Shown here piece by piece: positions 1-8,842 of a stretch of 64,000 nt of DNA. The notes under the pieces were generated by a model, which was not told the origin of the DNA, did not search any database, and was given only the letters and a program-made list of their open reading frames with translations. The DNA is from a bacterium. GTDB taxonomy: Bacteria; Planctomycetota; Phycisphaerae; Phycisphaerales; SM1A02. Within the stretch, counting starts at the first letter, position 1. Every line of letters begins with the position of its first letter. Location: NCBI GenBank assembly GCA_029977865.1, contig JAPOKA010000001.1:1-64000 (forward strand). Direction: 5' to 3'. The translations under genes and the position numbers were made by a program.

Positions 1-101
1 CGAATCGTCACGCGGGGGAGGCCGCTCACGCGGCCGCGCGGCCTCGCTTCGCTCGTCCGCCAGGCTTGTGGACTCCTAAGAGGAGTTCAAATCCTGCCCC
101 C
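1..101 (+). repeat. 101-bp direct repeat, copy 1, tRNA-like 3' end
   Basis: Matches 2272-2372 in the same orientation with six substitutions in 101 positions (4, 62, 73, 77, 81, 98). It starts at the window edge, so it may extend left. It contains GCGGGGG (12-18) that can pair with CCCCCGC (96-102), a perfect GGCCGC-TCAC-GCGGCC hairpin at 20-35, and ends with TTCAAATCCTGCCCCCGC, which looks like the T-loop and acceptor strand of an initiator-type tRNA. The 5' half of the T stem does not pair with the 3' half, and no anticodon arm or D loop can be drawn, so it is not a functional tRNA. It may be a tRNA-derived remnant or attachment-site-like scar. Confidence 0.7.
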
Positions 102-143
102 GCTACTTCAAGAGGTGACCGCGAAAGCGGCTCGCCGAACGGT

Positions 144-626
144 TCAGAGTGAACGCCCTGGCCTCACGGCCGGGGCGTTCGCGTTGCCCGCCGCGCCACG
201 CAAGAATCCAACGACGAGCGACACCCACGCCACGATCAGGCCCAGGCCGGCCCCGAGATGCGTGAGCATGACGACCAGTTCTTGCCAGGACGCGCCTCCC
301 GCGGCATCGGTCTCGCTCGCCGCGATAGGAAGCATCTGCCTCGTTCCCCACCATGCATTGGCGACCTCGGACAATGCCATCGCCCAGGTCAGGTAGGCGG
401 CGAGTTGCATGATCCACACCGACTTGGGCCCCACGCGATTGGGCATGGCCAGCAGCGCCGTGGCCATCACCATCATCAGCATGCCGTTCATCACGAGCTG
501 GATGTGCGCCCCGAGCGCGAGCCGCGGGTACGGCGTGGCGGGAATCGCGAAGCCCCACACGAGGCCGACCAGCACGAGAAGCATGCCGTGCATGAGGATC
601 CGCCTGCCGCCGACGGGAACATTCAT
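144..626 (-). CDS. Hydroxylaminobenzene mutase-like membrane protein
   Basis: A 160-residue protein with about four hydrophobic segments (roughly residues 12-33, 40-62, 70-92 and 112-140). The block GAHIQLVMNGM near residue 39 fits the H-x5-NG signature of the HabA/HabB hydroxylaminobenzene mutase family, relatives of styrene oxide isomerase, which rearrange an aromatic hydroxylamine or epoxide inside the membrane. The overall layout (short N terminus, first helix ending in IPATPYPRLALG) also fits that family. The ATG at 626 has no obvious Shine-Dalgarno; a second Met at residue 12 is possible. It lies with the methyltransferase at 946-2004 between two direct repeats. Family call is by recognition; the substrate is unknown. 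Confidence 0.7.
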   Translation of the reverse strand: MNVPVGGRRILMHGMLLVLVGLVWGFAIPATPYPRLALGAHIQLVMNGMLMMVMATALLAMPNRVGPKSVWIMQLAAYLTWAMALSEVANAWWGTRQMLPIAASETDAAGGASWQELVVMLTHLGAGLGLIVAWVSLVVGFLRGAAGNANAPAVRPGRSL

Positions 627-945
627 CGATGATGGGCCTTTCGCGTGTGGTGGGAGGTTCGAGACCGGCGACCTTCGACCGGAGTTTGTCGTCTTCCGCC
701 GCGACGTGCAACCGGGCCCTGCGACGAGCCCGGCGGCCTTCGCGCCGACTCATGGATGTCCAGCGCGGCTTCGGACTTCGCCAGCGTGGCCTCGAGGTCT
801 TTGCCGCGCGACCGGGTCGAGCACGGATTCGGTCTCGATCAGCGGCTGGTGCTTGGCATCGGAGCCCGGCTCTCAATCCGCCGAGCGAGTACGAATGAGT
901 TCATCCGACTCACTGGAGGACTGGTTGGTACTCCACGCAGAAGCG
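627..945. other. Gene-free stretch of 319 bp
   Basis: No convincing gene. On the minus strand short pieces read like helical, charged peptide (for example KDLEATLAKSEAALDI read from near 800), which could be a decayed coding fragment, but frame breaks follow at once and no start or domain can be supported. Confidence 0.4.
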
Positions 946-2004
946 CTATGGCCTCGCCTCGATGATCATGTTGAACGGGGTGGCAGCTGCAACGCGGAAA
1001 CGCGCGAAACCACCGTCGCGCACGACGCGGCGGAGTCGCTCCGGCCCTGCCTGTGCGCCGAGCGCCAGACCAACCTCCTGGCTGATCGAAGCGGGCGTAC
1101 AAATCATCGTCGAGAAGGCGTAGTACATGCGCCCAACTGGATTGAGATTGTCTTTCAGCCGATCGTGCGCGAACGGCTCGACGATCATGACGGTGCCATC
1201 TGGTCTCAGCGCCTTGCGCGTATGAGCAATCGCACCCACGGGGTCGCCCATGTCGTGAAGGCAGTCGAAGTAGGCCACGAGGTCGTAGTCGCTCCCCGGG
1301 AAGTGCTTTGCGCTCGCCACTTCGAAACGGACGTTGCCAAGACCGGCCTCCTTGGCACGCTCATTTGCCGAGTCGATGGAGGCCTCATGGAAATCGAATC
1401 CGATGAACTCGGAATTGGGGAAAGCCTCGGCCATCACGAGCGTCGATGCACCATGGCCACATCCGACGTCCGCGACCTTGCCCCCGGCCTGCAGCCGATC
1501 GACGATGCCCTCGAGAGCCGGAATCCACTCGCTGACGAGACTCGCCTGGTATCCCGGACGGAAGAACTTCTCCGTCCCGCAGAACAGGCAATTGCAATGT
1601 TCGCCCCACCCGACACCTTCGCCGGTCTGGAACGCGCGTGCGATCTTCGGCTCGTCGATGAACATCGACGCGATGGCGTAGTAGCCGCCCGCCATGCAGG
1701 CAGGACTGTCGTCTTGCGCGAAGACGGCCGCCTGTTCCGGGGTCAGCGAGAATGTCTCGCTGTCCTCGTGGTAGGTGATGTACCCGGAACCAGCCTGTGC
1801 CGAGCACCACTCGCGGACGTATCGCGCAGTCGTGCCCGTTGCATCCGCCAGCGCTTCCGCCGACATCGGTCCGCCCTTGGCCAGAGCCTTGAAAAGACCG
1901 AGGCGATCACCGAGGACGACCAAGGGCGCTACCGCGGCCGCCCCCATGTCGGAAACCATCTGAGAGAGCAGCGAATCCAGTCGTTTGGGGTCAACCGCGG
2001 TCAT
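946..2004 (-). CDS. SAM-dependent methyltransferase with N-terminal winged helix
   Basis: 352 residues. Residues about 15-100 form a winged-helix dimerisation domain (LFKALAKGGPMSAEALADAT...). The C-terminal Rossmann methyltransferase domain begins at motif I, VADVGCGHGAST (residues 177-188), followed by the acidic ribose-binding residue in GFDF near 204 and a DCLHDM segment in the motif IV position. This matches the Rv2258c-like class of small-molecule methyltransferases. Start ATG at 2004 is preceded by CAGGAG seven bases upstream. It does not overlap a neighbour; the upstream 267 bp to the second repeat copy hold its promoter. Substrate cannot be told. Confidence 0.85.
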   Translation of the reverse strand: MTAVDPKRLDSLLSQMVSDMGAAAVAPLVVLGDRLGLFKALAKGGPMSAEALADATGTTARYVREWCSAQAGSGYITYHEDSETFSLTPEQAAVFAQDDSPACMAGGYYAIASMFIDEPKIARAFQTGEGVGWGEHCNCLFCGTEKFFRPGYQASLVSEWIPALEGIVDRLQAGGKVADVGCGHGASTLVMAEAFPNSEFIGFDFHEASIDSANERAKEAGLGNVRFEVASAKHFPGSDYDLVAYFDCLHDMGDPVGAIAHTRKALRPDGTVMIVEPFAHDRLKDNLNPVGRMYYAFSTMICTPASISQEVGLALGAQAGPERLRRVVRDGGFARFRVAAATPFNMIIEARP

Positions 2005-2271
2005 GTTCGGGCTCCTGAGGCGCGGTGGCGCGGCGGGAAGATAGCCGACCGCGCAAAATGTGCACTTGCCACTCGAGAGCCCTCTTTATCTAAACTTGCC
2101 GGAAACTCGAGGACACTGGCTTCGCTGTTGGCACCGCGAAGCACATGTCCAGAAATCCGTTGCTTCCTCTCTACTGCTCGATCGACGCGGGGCCGCGAGG
2201 CCTCGTTGTCGTTCCCACAATCCCCATAAGAACTCTGTCTGATTGCGGTCGGCTCGCGGCACGCGTCATGC

Positions 2272-2372
2272 CGATTCGTCACGCGGGGGAGGCCGCTCAC
2301 GCGGCCGCGCGGCCTCGCTTCGCTCGTCCGCCGGGCTTGTGGAGTCCCAAGCGGAGTTCAAATCCTGCTCCC
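2272..2372 (+). repeat. 101-bp direct repeat, copy 2, tRNA-like 3' end
   Basis: Second copy of the element at 1-101. The GGCCGC-TCAC-GCGGCC hairpin is identical, whereas the tail is more degenerate (TTCAAATCCTGCTCCCAC), so the pairing between GCGGGGG and the 3' end is partly lost. Homology stops abruptly after 2372. The two copies bracket exactly two genes, which is the layout expected of an integrated or duplicated segment. Confidence 0.7.
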
Positions 2373-2393
2373 ACCTCTCGCATCGAGACGCGA

Positions 2394-2412
2394 CCGGCCC
2401 ACCTCGGGCCGG
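2394..2412 (-). terminator. Hairpin downstream of the S8 protease gene
   Basis: CCGGCCC-ACCTC-GGGCCGG, a perfect seven-pair stem with a five-base loop, about 100 bp past the stop codon of the protease gene. There is no following U tract, so termination is only a suggestion. Confidence 0.3.
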
Positions 2413-2513
2413 CCGGTGTCGAGTTGGACCTCCGCGAGCCCGGCCGGCGATGGACGGCGAGCTTCTCCGCGTCGTCGGTGAGCTCCGGGCGTATGCGGAG
2501 AAGGAGCTCGACC

Positions 2514-5399
2514 TTAGGGGCACTCGCCCCAGGCACCCAGGAGAATCGTTAGATCCGCGCCGTCCACGGTGCCGTCCCCGGTGAGATCGGCGACTGAGCC
2601 AAACTCGCCCCAGCTGCCCAGCAGGATCGTGAGATCCGCGCCGCCGATCGCACCATCGCCATCGAGGTCGTTGAGGCACGGCACCTCATCGGTGACGACG
2701 AGATCGAAGACCCGCTTGTCGGTGCGAAGCAGCGCATCGGTCACCTGAATGAGCGAGCGCGACAATCCTGCCTCGGCGGGGATCCCGGACAGGATGCCTG
2801 CGGGAGACAGGGTCATGCCGTCCTTCAGCGGTCCGACCACGAGGTATTCGAGCGAATCCACGTTGTCGAGGTTGCTCACTCCGTCGTAGGACGAAACGAG
2901 ATAGTCGACGCCATTGCCTGCCGAGATCCCGATGGTGGCGGTGATCGGCGTGTTTCCCGGGCCGTAGGCGAATCGGATGCGACCGTCGGCGTACAGCGTG
3001 CAAGAGTACTCGCAGGGATGCTGTCCTACGTAGGTCACCGTATCCCAACGGATCGTGACCTGGTCGACAATCGACTCGTCGATGTAGATGTCGGCATCGC
3101 TGAAGTTGGTCCGCTGATCGTCCCAGAGCGGACAGATTCTGGTGTTGCTGATCAACCGCTGCAGCGAGTTGGAGGCGCTGCTGCCGGTCGAGGTCCCGAA
3201 GTTCAGCCAGCCGTTGCTCGACACCGTGACCTGCGATCGGTCCACGCCGTAGTACGGGAACGGGAAGGGCAGGACGTAGGTCCACGCCCCGTCGTCCGCG
3301 TGCCAATCCTGTGCGACACCGACGACCTCGTAGGCGTTGAAGCCAAGGTCGACCTCTGCGTAGGGCACCGGGAGCACCTCCCACACCAGTTCCGGCTGTC
3401 CTTGATAGGCCTCCAGCGCGACGGGCGGGTACGGGAATCCCTGATAGCCCTGCGGAAGGACCGACGGTGTGACGATCGTCGGCGGGCCGAACTGCACGAG
3501 CAGCGTGACCGTCGCGTTCGCCGAGTGACCTCCGCTCGGCGGATCGCCCCCGTCGTCGGCCCGATACATGAACAGGTCGGTGCTCGAGAATCCATTGGCT
3601 GGAACGTACTCGACCGAGTTGCCGCCCTCGATGAGAACGTAGGGCAGCTCGCTCTCCGTGATGACGTGCCCGTTGCCGAGGTCGGCGAGCGAGCCGTCGC
3701 TCGGCAGGCTGACGATCTCGTACGTGAGCATCGGCGGAGTGGGCTCCTGGTCGTAGTCGGCCGCGACAAGCGTGATCTGATACGGAGTCTGGAACGGCAC
3801 GGCGTACCAGGCATCCTGCACGATGGGTGGAGTCGCGCCGCAGAGTTCCAGAGCGAGCTGAACGGCCTGGAACGCATCGATCATCCCGTGCCCGTAGTCG
3901 TTGTCGTCACCGGGTTGGCCGAGGTCGACGGTCGCGCCGTAGAGCACCTGCTTCACTTCGGTGACGCTCAGATCGGGGCAGGCCTGGCGCACCAGCGCGA
4001 CGACGCCGGAGATGTGCGGCGCCGCCATCGAGGTGCCGGAGAGCAGGTTGTAGATGCCACCGCGGTAGGAAGAGCGGATGGACACGCCGGGGGCCGCGAC
4101 TTCAGGCTTGATGGCGGGCGATCCGTCCGGCGTGCAGAAGGACGGACCACGCGAGGAGAACCACGCGATCGGCCAGCCGACCTCTTCGCTGTCCACCGCC
4201 GCCACCGCCAGCGAGCGATAGTCGTCGGTCGCGCGATTGGGCGGCCATCGGAGACCCGCCTCGGCCTGGTTTCCGGCAGCGAAGATCACGACGGTTCCGG
4301 CTGCCTCCACGGCGTCGAGGAACTGCCACAGGGTCTCGTCGCAGGTCGAAGGACCACCGCCGACTCCGTCATAGATGCCCCAGGAGTTCGAACAGACGTG
4401 AGGAACGTCCCACACCGTCCCGGGATCGCCGTCGGGGTCGATCAACCACTCGAACGACTCGATGATCTCGACGATGGTGTCGTCCCCGCCTTGGATGGGA
4501 CTTGCGGCGATCCAGCGCGCTCCTGGCGCGACGCCGATCTGGTCGCCGGGCAATCCGCCACACATGATGCCGGTCGTGTGGGTCCCATGGCCGTTCGGAT
4601 CCCAAGGGAAGTCCGATGGCCCCAGCACAGGATCCAACCACGCCCAGTCCGGATGGGTGGCGTACTGCGGCAAGGTGCCCGCCCAGCGTGAGGCGAGCGC
4701 GGGATGGTCGCCTTCGACGCCGCTGTCGACGTCCGCCAAGAGGATGCCGGATCCGTCGAAGCCAGCGGCCCAACAAACGTCGGCTTTGATCGCAAGGAGC
4801 CCCGGCTCGATCACGCCGGTGCTCGCGGCGAGCGGCGGCGTGGAATCCGACCCGCGGTCGCCGAGGACCGGACCGAGTTCGGGACCGTCTCCGATCTCGC
4901 CACCAGCCTCGAGGATCGGATCGCCTTTCTCGTTCTGCCGCAGATCGACCGGACGAATCCCCTCGATCGGGTACGCGAGAAAGACCTTCGCGACGTCGAC
5001 TCGCGCCGCGAGTTCGAGAATCGCGTTCGGCTTGGCCTCCACCTGCACGGCGTTGGCGATCCAGAACGGTTTGAACGACGCAACCTCACCGATCTCCTGC
5101 AGCCGCGCCAGATCCTTCAGGAGGTCGGCCTGCGATTCACCGGCCCGCCCTCGGAGCGCTCGAACAACCATCTCGTGCCGGGCTTGCCGGGTCGCCCGCT
5201 GGCCCGTGAGTTCATCGTCCATCGCCCGGACGTCGAGCGGATCGGACATGTAGACGAGCACCGAGACCATGGAGCCCCGCGGAGCCTGCCCCATCACCGA
5301 CAAGAGGTTCGGATCGACGTCACCCGCGAGCGACGGGGTTCCGACCAGAAGCAGGGAGGCCACGGCGGCGAGGGAGCAGGTCAGTTGCTTCGTCTGCAT
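2514..5399 (-). CDS. Secreted S8 subtilisin-like protease with dockerin-type tail
   Basis: 961 residues. Signal peptide at 1-25 (ends TPSLAG), an inhibitor-like propeptide at about 40-145, then a subtilase domain at about 200-520. The catalytic set is complete: Asp225 in DVDSG, His271 in NGHGTHTTG, oxyanion Asn377 in AAGN, Ser457 in SGTSMAAP. A beta-sandwich region of about 350 residues follows, and the last 55 residues are two EF-hand halves (DGDGAIGGADLTILLGSWG and DGTVDGADLTILLGAWG) ending in ECP. Such tails are common in Phycisphaerae secreted proteins and probably act as surface anchoring or sorting tags. Start ATG at 5399 has AAGGA just upstream. Likely digests external protein. Confidence 0.93.
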   Translation of the reverse strand: MQTKQLTCSLAAVASLLLVGTPSLAGDVDPNLLSVMGQAPRGSMVSVLVYMSDPLDVRAMDDELTGQRATRQARHEMVVRALRGRAGESQADLLKDLARLQEIGEVASFKPFWIANAVQVEAKPNAILELAARVDVAKVFLAYPIEGIRPVDLRQNEKGDPILEAGGEIGDGPELGPVLGDRGSDSTPPLAASTGVIEPGLLAIKADVCWAAGFDGSGILLADVDSGVEGDHPALASRWAGTLPQYATHPDWAWLDPVLGPSDFPWDPNGHGTHTTGIMCGGLPGDQIGVAPGARWIAASPIQGGDDTIVEIIESFEWLIDPDGDPGTVWDVPHVCSNSWGIYDGVGGGPSTCDETLWQFLDAVEAAGTVVIFAAGNQAEAGLRWPPNRATDDYRSLAVAAVDSEEVGWPIAWFSSRGPSFCTPDGSPAIKPEVAAPGVSIRSSYRGGIYNLLSGTSMAAPHISGVVALVRQACPDLSVTEVKQVLYGATVDLGQPGDDNDYGHGMIDAFQAVQLALELCGATPPIVQDAWYAVPFQTPYQITLVAADYDQEPTPPMLTYEIVSLPSDGSLADLGNGHVITESELPYVLIEGGNSVEYVPANGFSSTDLFMYRADDGGDPPSGGHSANATVTLLVQFGPPTIVTPSVLPQGYQGFPYPPVALEAYQGQPELVWEVLPVPYAEVDLGFNAYEVVGVAQDWHADDGAWTYVLPFPFPYYGVDRSQVTVSSNGWLNFGTSTGSSASNSLQRLISNTRICPLWDDQRTNFSDADIYIDESIVDQVTIRWDTVTYVGQHPCEYSCTLYADGRIRFAYGPGNTPITATIGISAGNGVDYLVSSYDGVSNLDNVDSLEYLVVGPLKDGMTLSPAGILSGIPAEAGLSRSLIQVTDALLRTDKRVFDLVVTDEVPCLNDLDGDGAIGGADLTILLGSWGEFGSVADLTGDGTVDGADLTILLGAWGECP

Positions 5400-5566
5400 T
5401 GGTTGATCCTTGCGAGCGGAGAGAGACTGGCGACGACACGACCAGGATCGAAGCCCCCCTTGATGAATCCAGCGGCGACACCCCGCAGGCCGCAGGGTGT
5501 CGCCACTGGAGAACTATCCGCTCCGAATCGCCGTCATCCGAGACGCACTCGCCTCGGAACGCGAGA

Positions 5567-6259
5567 TCAGGCGACGCGACGGCGACGCGTTCCCAAGAGT
5601 CCGGCAAGACCGAACATCGAGAGTGCCGCGGGAGCAGGAACGGCGACGCCGAACTGATGGTCGTCGATAAAGGCGCCCCACGAGTAGGCGAGGAAGTCGA
5701 TCTCGACTCGACCGATGCCAGCGGCGTACTCCCAACCGAAGAAGTACCGGCCGCCCGTCACGGAGAAGTCGTGGACTCCGACGAGATTGTTGCTGAGGTC
5801 GTATACGCGGGCCTGGTGGGCGCCGCCGTAACCGGAGAAGACCTGGACATCGACGCCCATGGCGGTCACGAGTTCGGTGTACTCGATCGCGGTGTAGCCA
5901 CCGCCGCTGTTGCCCCCGATGGTCTTGCTGTCCATGCCAAACCAGGCATTGCCACACCACTGCATGGCGACGCCGGGGGTGGTGGTGTAGACGGCGCCGT
6001 CCTTGACGAGACCGGGTCCCTGACCGTTGGCGATCGAGGTCGACGTCAGCAGGTTGACGATTTCGCCCGCCGGATCGAAGAGAACGTTGGCGGCGTCGTC
6101 ACCGATGTCGTAGGCCTCGAAGTCATCGAACGTTCCGGCGTCTCCGAGAAGCCCCTCGAGCGTGATGCGACTGCCGATCAGGTCGGCGTTTGCGCCCAGC
6201 GGAGCCCCAGCGACGCACGCGAGGGCGACGACTCCACACAGGGTCTGACTCTTGTTCAC
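5567..6259 (-). CDS. PEP-CTERM-type surface protein
   Basis: I prefer the GTG start at 6259 (MNKSQTLCGVVALACVAGA...), because GGGAG lies six bases upstream and the product then begins directly with a signal peptide cleaved near ANA; an in-frame ATG at 6277 is the alternative. The mature part, about 200 residues, reads as a beta-rich domain with an EYTE-VTAMGVDVQVFSG core typical of PEP-CTERM passenger domains. The C terminus is VPAPAALSMFGLAGLLGTRR: a VPAP motif, a hydrophobic helix and a basic tail, i.e. a PEP-CTERM variant processed by an exosortase. No exosortase gene lies in this window. A strong promoter lies about 90 bp upstream. Confidence 0.85.
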   Translation of the reverse strand: MNKSQTLCGVVALACVAGAPLGANADLIGSRITLEGLLGDAGTFDDFEAYDIGDDAANVLFDPAGEIVNLLTSTSIANGQGPGLVKDGAVYTTTPGVAMQWCGNAWFGMDSKTIGGNSGGGYTAIEYTELVTAMGVDVQVFSGYGGAHQARVYDLSNNLVGVHDFSVTGGRYFFGWEYAAGIGRVEIDFLAYSWGAFIDDHQFGVAVPAPAALSMFGLAGLLGTRRRRVA

Positions 6260-6345
6260 GATCTTCTCCCATGACATGGCGGGAGCGGCTGAAGGACCGC
6301 CACGGCACCGCGGCGCGTCATCTGCTACCCCCCCGCATGGATCCA

Positions 6346-6374
6346 AATCTACTTCTCGTCCGAAAACTGGTCAA
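6346..6374 (-). promoter_or_regulatory. Sigma70-type promoter of the PEP-CTERM gene
   Basis: On the minus strand TTGACC (6369-6374), a 17-base spacer and TAGATT (6346-6351). The surrounding bases are unusually AT-rich for this genome. Transcription would start near 6339, giving a leader of about 80 bases before the GTG at 6259. Confidence 0.65.
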
Positions 6375-6403
6375 GGATTTTTCGTGAAAAAGTCGCTGCC
6401 ACC

Positions 6404-6425
6404 CCCTACCGTAGGACCGGTAGGG
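6404..6425. promoter_or_regulatory. Inverted repeat between divergent genes
   Basis: CCCTACCG-TAGGAC-CGGTAGGG, a perfect eight-pair inverted repeat with a six-base centre. It lies 30 bp upstream of the -35 box of the leftward PEP-CTERM promoter and about 110 bp before the rightward gene at 6537. This is a plausible operator or activator site, but the regulator is unknown. Confidence 0.45.
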
Positions 6426-6536
6426 TTGGAGCGGCGATCGAGCGGTCAGCGCACGCAGCGACCCGGAGGGGTCACTGCGGACTCAACCGATCGGCGGACC
6501 GATGCCGAGATAGGACGGATCAGGAGACCGGATCGG

Positions 6537-7745
6537 ATGGAGAACTTCGAAGAACGTGCGAAGCGAGTCTTGGAGCGCCTTCAGCGAGCCACCGACAGAC
6601 TCCTGGATTCGCTGGATTGCAGCGGACGGTCCCCGACGGACATTCACCGCGCCACCGCGCTTCCCATGAAGCTCAGTTGGAAGCTCTCGCGACTGGTCAC
6701 CTCGCGATCCGCGCTCGCGGGCGCGGTGAGCATCCCGGGCCCGAGCAATCAGCGAGCTCTGCTGCAGCGTGCGCGGAAGGCGAACGTTCCGGAGATGGTT
6801 CGAGATGAGGTGCGGGAGTCGTTCGATCTGTTCGAGGAGCACGTGCGGGTCGAGGCTGGTGATCGCCGGTCGTACGACTCGCTGGTCAGCGTCTACGCCT
6901 CCGATTCCGACCGGATCATGCGCGACCATCGCCGGAACGCGTTCGTCGCCAACCGACACATCTGGGGACTCGAGGCCGACCTGCAGTTGGTCACGAACAT
7001 CGTGAGCATCTCCAAGACCGATCCCGACCGCGTGGACAGCGCGAGCCTGTACTCGGCGGCCGGGATCCGACGTCTCCGCCCGACCCGAGCTCCGTTGATC
7101 AAGCTGATTCGGGGCCATCTCGACGAAGAGTCCGGCGATGCGCTCCCTGCGTCCGCGTCCAAGCAGGAGGAGAACGATCCGCATGATGGTGGGCCGTGGA
7201 TCATGCGACAGTTCTCCTCGCCCGATGTGCGAGAGCTGGAACGCGACGAGGTCGACGGACACATCCGGTTGACGATGCCTTCGAGCCATGTCGGCCTCAA
7301 GCGTGCCATCACCGTCACGCTCGGGGCCGTCTCTCGGCGGGCCTATTCGCGATTCGCGGAGCCCGCAAGCCGGCATGCCGGCCCGTTCACCGCGGTCCAG
7401 CTTCCCACGCCGCTGCTCGTGCTCGATCTGATCGTCGACCGAGAGCTCGTCGCTGCCGTGAAGCCGAGCGCGAACTTCTACGCCGAACGGATGCCAAGTT
7501 CGATCGGGCCGACGTCCCGGAGCGTGGACAATCTCGTGATGGAGAATCTGCCGGTTTCGTCGCTGGGCGACGGATTGACGGGGGCCCACCTCTCCGAGGT
7601 TCCGAACTACAAGTCGATGCTGTCGGAAATCTTCGAGCGACTCGGCGCCGATCCCGATCGCTTCGCGGTGTTCCGCACCAGCGTCGAGTATCCCATCCTG
7701 CTTTCGCGGGGCGAACTGCTGCTTTCGCTTCCCGAACGCCGGTAG
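6537..7745 (+). CDS. Unknown protein with possible N-terminal HTH
   Basis: 402 residues from the ATG at 6537, which has AGGAG ten bases upstream. I do not recognise a family. Residues 1-30 are a charged amphipathic helix (MENFEERAKRVLERLQRATD), and residues about 35-65 (SPTDIHRATALPMKLSWKLSRLV) have the spacing of a helix-turn-helix. The remainder is a mixed soluble domain with no signal peptide or membrane segment. The conserved-looking segment SSIGPTSRSVDNLVMENLP lies in the C-terminal third. A cytoplasmic transcription regulator with a ligand or dimerisation domain is a fair guess from the HTH-like segment, the divergent arrangement with the PEP-CTERM gene and the operator-like repeat between them. 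That is inference only. Confidence 0.6.
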   Translation: MENFEERAKRVLERLQRATDRLLDSLDCSGRSPTDIHRATALPMKLSWKLSRLVTSRSALAGAVSIPGPSNQRALLQRARKANVPEMVRDEVRESFDLFEEHVRVEAGDRRSYDSLVSVYASDSDRIMRDHRRNAFVANRHIWGLEADLQLVTNIVSISKTDPDRVDSASLYSAAGIRRLRPTRAPLIKLIRGHLDEESGDALPASASKQEENDPHDGGPWIMRQFSSPDVRELERDEVDGHIRLTMPSSHVGLKRAITVTLGAVSRRAYSRFAEPASRHAGPFTAVQLPTPLLVLDLIVDRELVAAVKPSANFYAERMPSSIGPTSRSVDNLVMENLPVSSLGDGLTGAHLSEVPNYKSMLSEIFERLGADPDRFAVFRTSVEYPILLSRGELLLSLPERR

Positions 7746-8083
7746 GAGATGCCTCACGACTGACCTGTCCGTGCGGCAATCGTCGGAACAACTCGGACCC
7801 GATCCGCGCCCGACAGTCCGCCGATCCGGATGTCGCCTCGGCGACCGACCGTGCCTCCTTCCCGGCACCCTTCGGACCAGGCCGCGGGCGAGACGAAGCG
7901 CCGCAATCCATGGTGGTGCGGATCAGTGCCTCGCAGGCGAGGTTGCTTCCCGCGGCTCGATTGGCCGTTGGTAGCATGAATCCCGCTCTCTGATGGCGTC
8001 CAGCCTTCCCGCCATCGAGACAACCGTTCGCAACCGAATGTGCGGCGCTTCCTTCAGCGTCGCCTCGATTGGAGGAACATCCC
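7746..8083. other. Intergenic stretch of 338 bp
   Basis: No gene seen. It contains one short hairpin, CCTCGC-AG-GCGAGG at 7929-7942, and ends in the GGAGG ribosome binding site of the next gene. Confidence 0.5.
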
Positions 8084-8674
8084 ATGGACTTTCTCGCGCA
8101 CCTGTGGCTTCCGATCGTCGCCTCCGCGGTCGCGGTGTGGATCGCGAGCGCCCTCGCGTGGATGCTCGTCGGCCATCACAAGGGCGACTGGCAGGAAGTG
8201 CCCAACGAGGACTCGTTCATCGACACCGTCGAGCGGATGGGCATCCCACCCGGCAGCTACGGCTTCCCGGAGTTCCGCAAGTGCGAGGGACTCTCCGCGG
8301 ACGAGAAGAAGGCCAAGTGGGAGTCGATGCAGAAGCGCCCGATCGGAATCCTCAGGGTCTGGGGTCCGATCAGCATGGGCCGAAACATGGCGAAGACCTT
8401 CGTGGTCTACCTCGTGGCGAGCGTCCTCATCGGCTACCTCGGTTGGCACGCCTTCGCCGTGGCGGCTGCGGAGTCCGGCGAGGCCGTCCGTCCCGACTTC
8501 CTGAGAATCATGCAGGTCCTCGGCACCGCGGGCATCCTGACCCACTGCTTCGCCGGGCTCCCCGGCGACATCTGGTTCCAGAAGTCGCGGCGCGAAATCG
8601 TGACGGGACTCGTCGACGGCGTGGTCTTCGGCTTGATCACCGGTGCCGTCTTCGCGTGGTTGTGGCCGGCCTGA
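8084..8674 (+). CDS. Four-helix membrane protein of unknown function
   Basis: 196 residues from the ATG at 8084, with GGAGG eight bases upstream; an in-frame TTG at 8069 is rejected because it would overlap that ribosome binding site. Hydrophobic segments lie near residues 5-26, about 108-130, 148-165 and 175-195. A soluble cytoplasmic or periplasmic loop of about 80 residues (KGDWQEVPNEDSFIDTVERM...) follows the first helix. No known catalytic motif was seen and I cannot assign a family. Confidence 0.75.
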   Translation: MDFLAHLWLPIVASAVAVWIASALAWMLVGHHKGDWQEVPNEDSFIDTVERMGIPPGSYGFPEFRKCEGLSADEKKAKWESMQKRPIGILRVWGPISMGRNMAKTFVVYLVASVLIGYLGWHAFAVAAAESGEAVRPDFLRIMQVLGTAGILTHCFAGLPGDIWFQKSRREIVTGLVDGVVFGLITGAVFAWLWPA

Positions 8675-8842
8675 GTTCGGCTCGGACTGCTTCAGCCCGA
8701 TTCGTGCCGCGGCAGGTCTGATTCACAAACGCCGACAAGCCCCGATCGCTCGCTGCTCCGGCCGGCCTGAGCCGATCGAAGCGACCTCCGATCCGACGAT
8801 TGCGCGTCTCACCACGCCGATCCCAAGCCATACTCTCGAGTC

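Noticed and set aside
12-102. Repeat copy 1 as a functional tRNA or selenocysteine tRNA
   Set aside because: Although GCGGGGG pairs with CCCCCGC, the T stem is mismatched and no D or anticodon arm forms; copy 2 loses part of the acceptor pairing.
627-945. Possible transposase remnant on the minus strand
   Set aside because: A short helical peptide resembles transposase coiled coils, but the frame breaks at once, no inverted repeats are found, and the order of fragments does not fit.
409-2229. Long plus-strand open frame across the mutase and methyltransferase genes
   Set aside because: It runs antisense to two well-supported genes, has no ribosome binding site and no recognisable domain.
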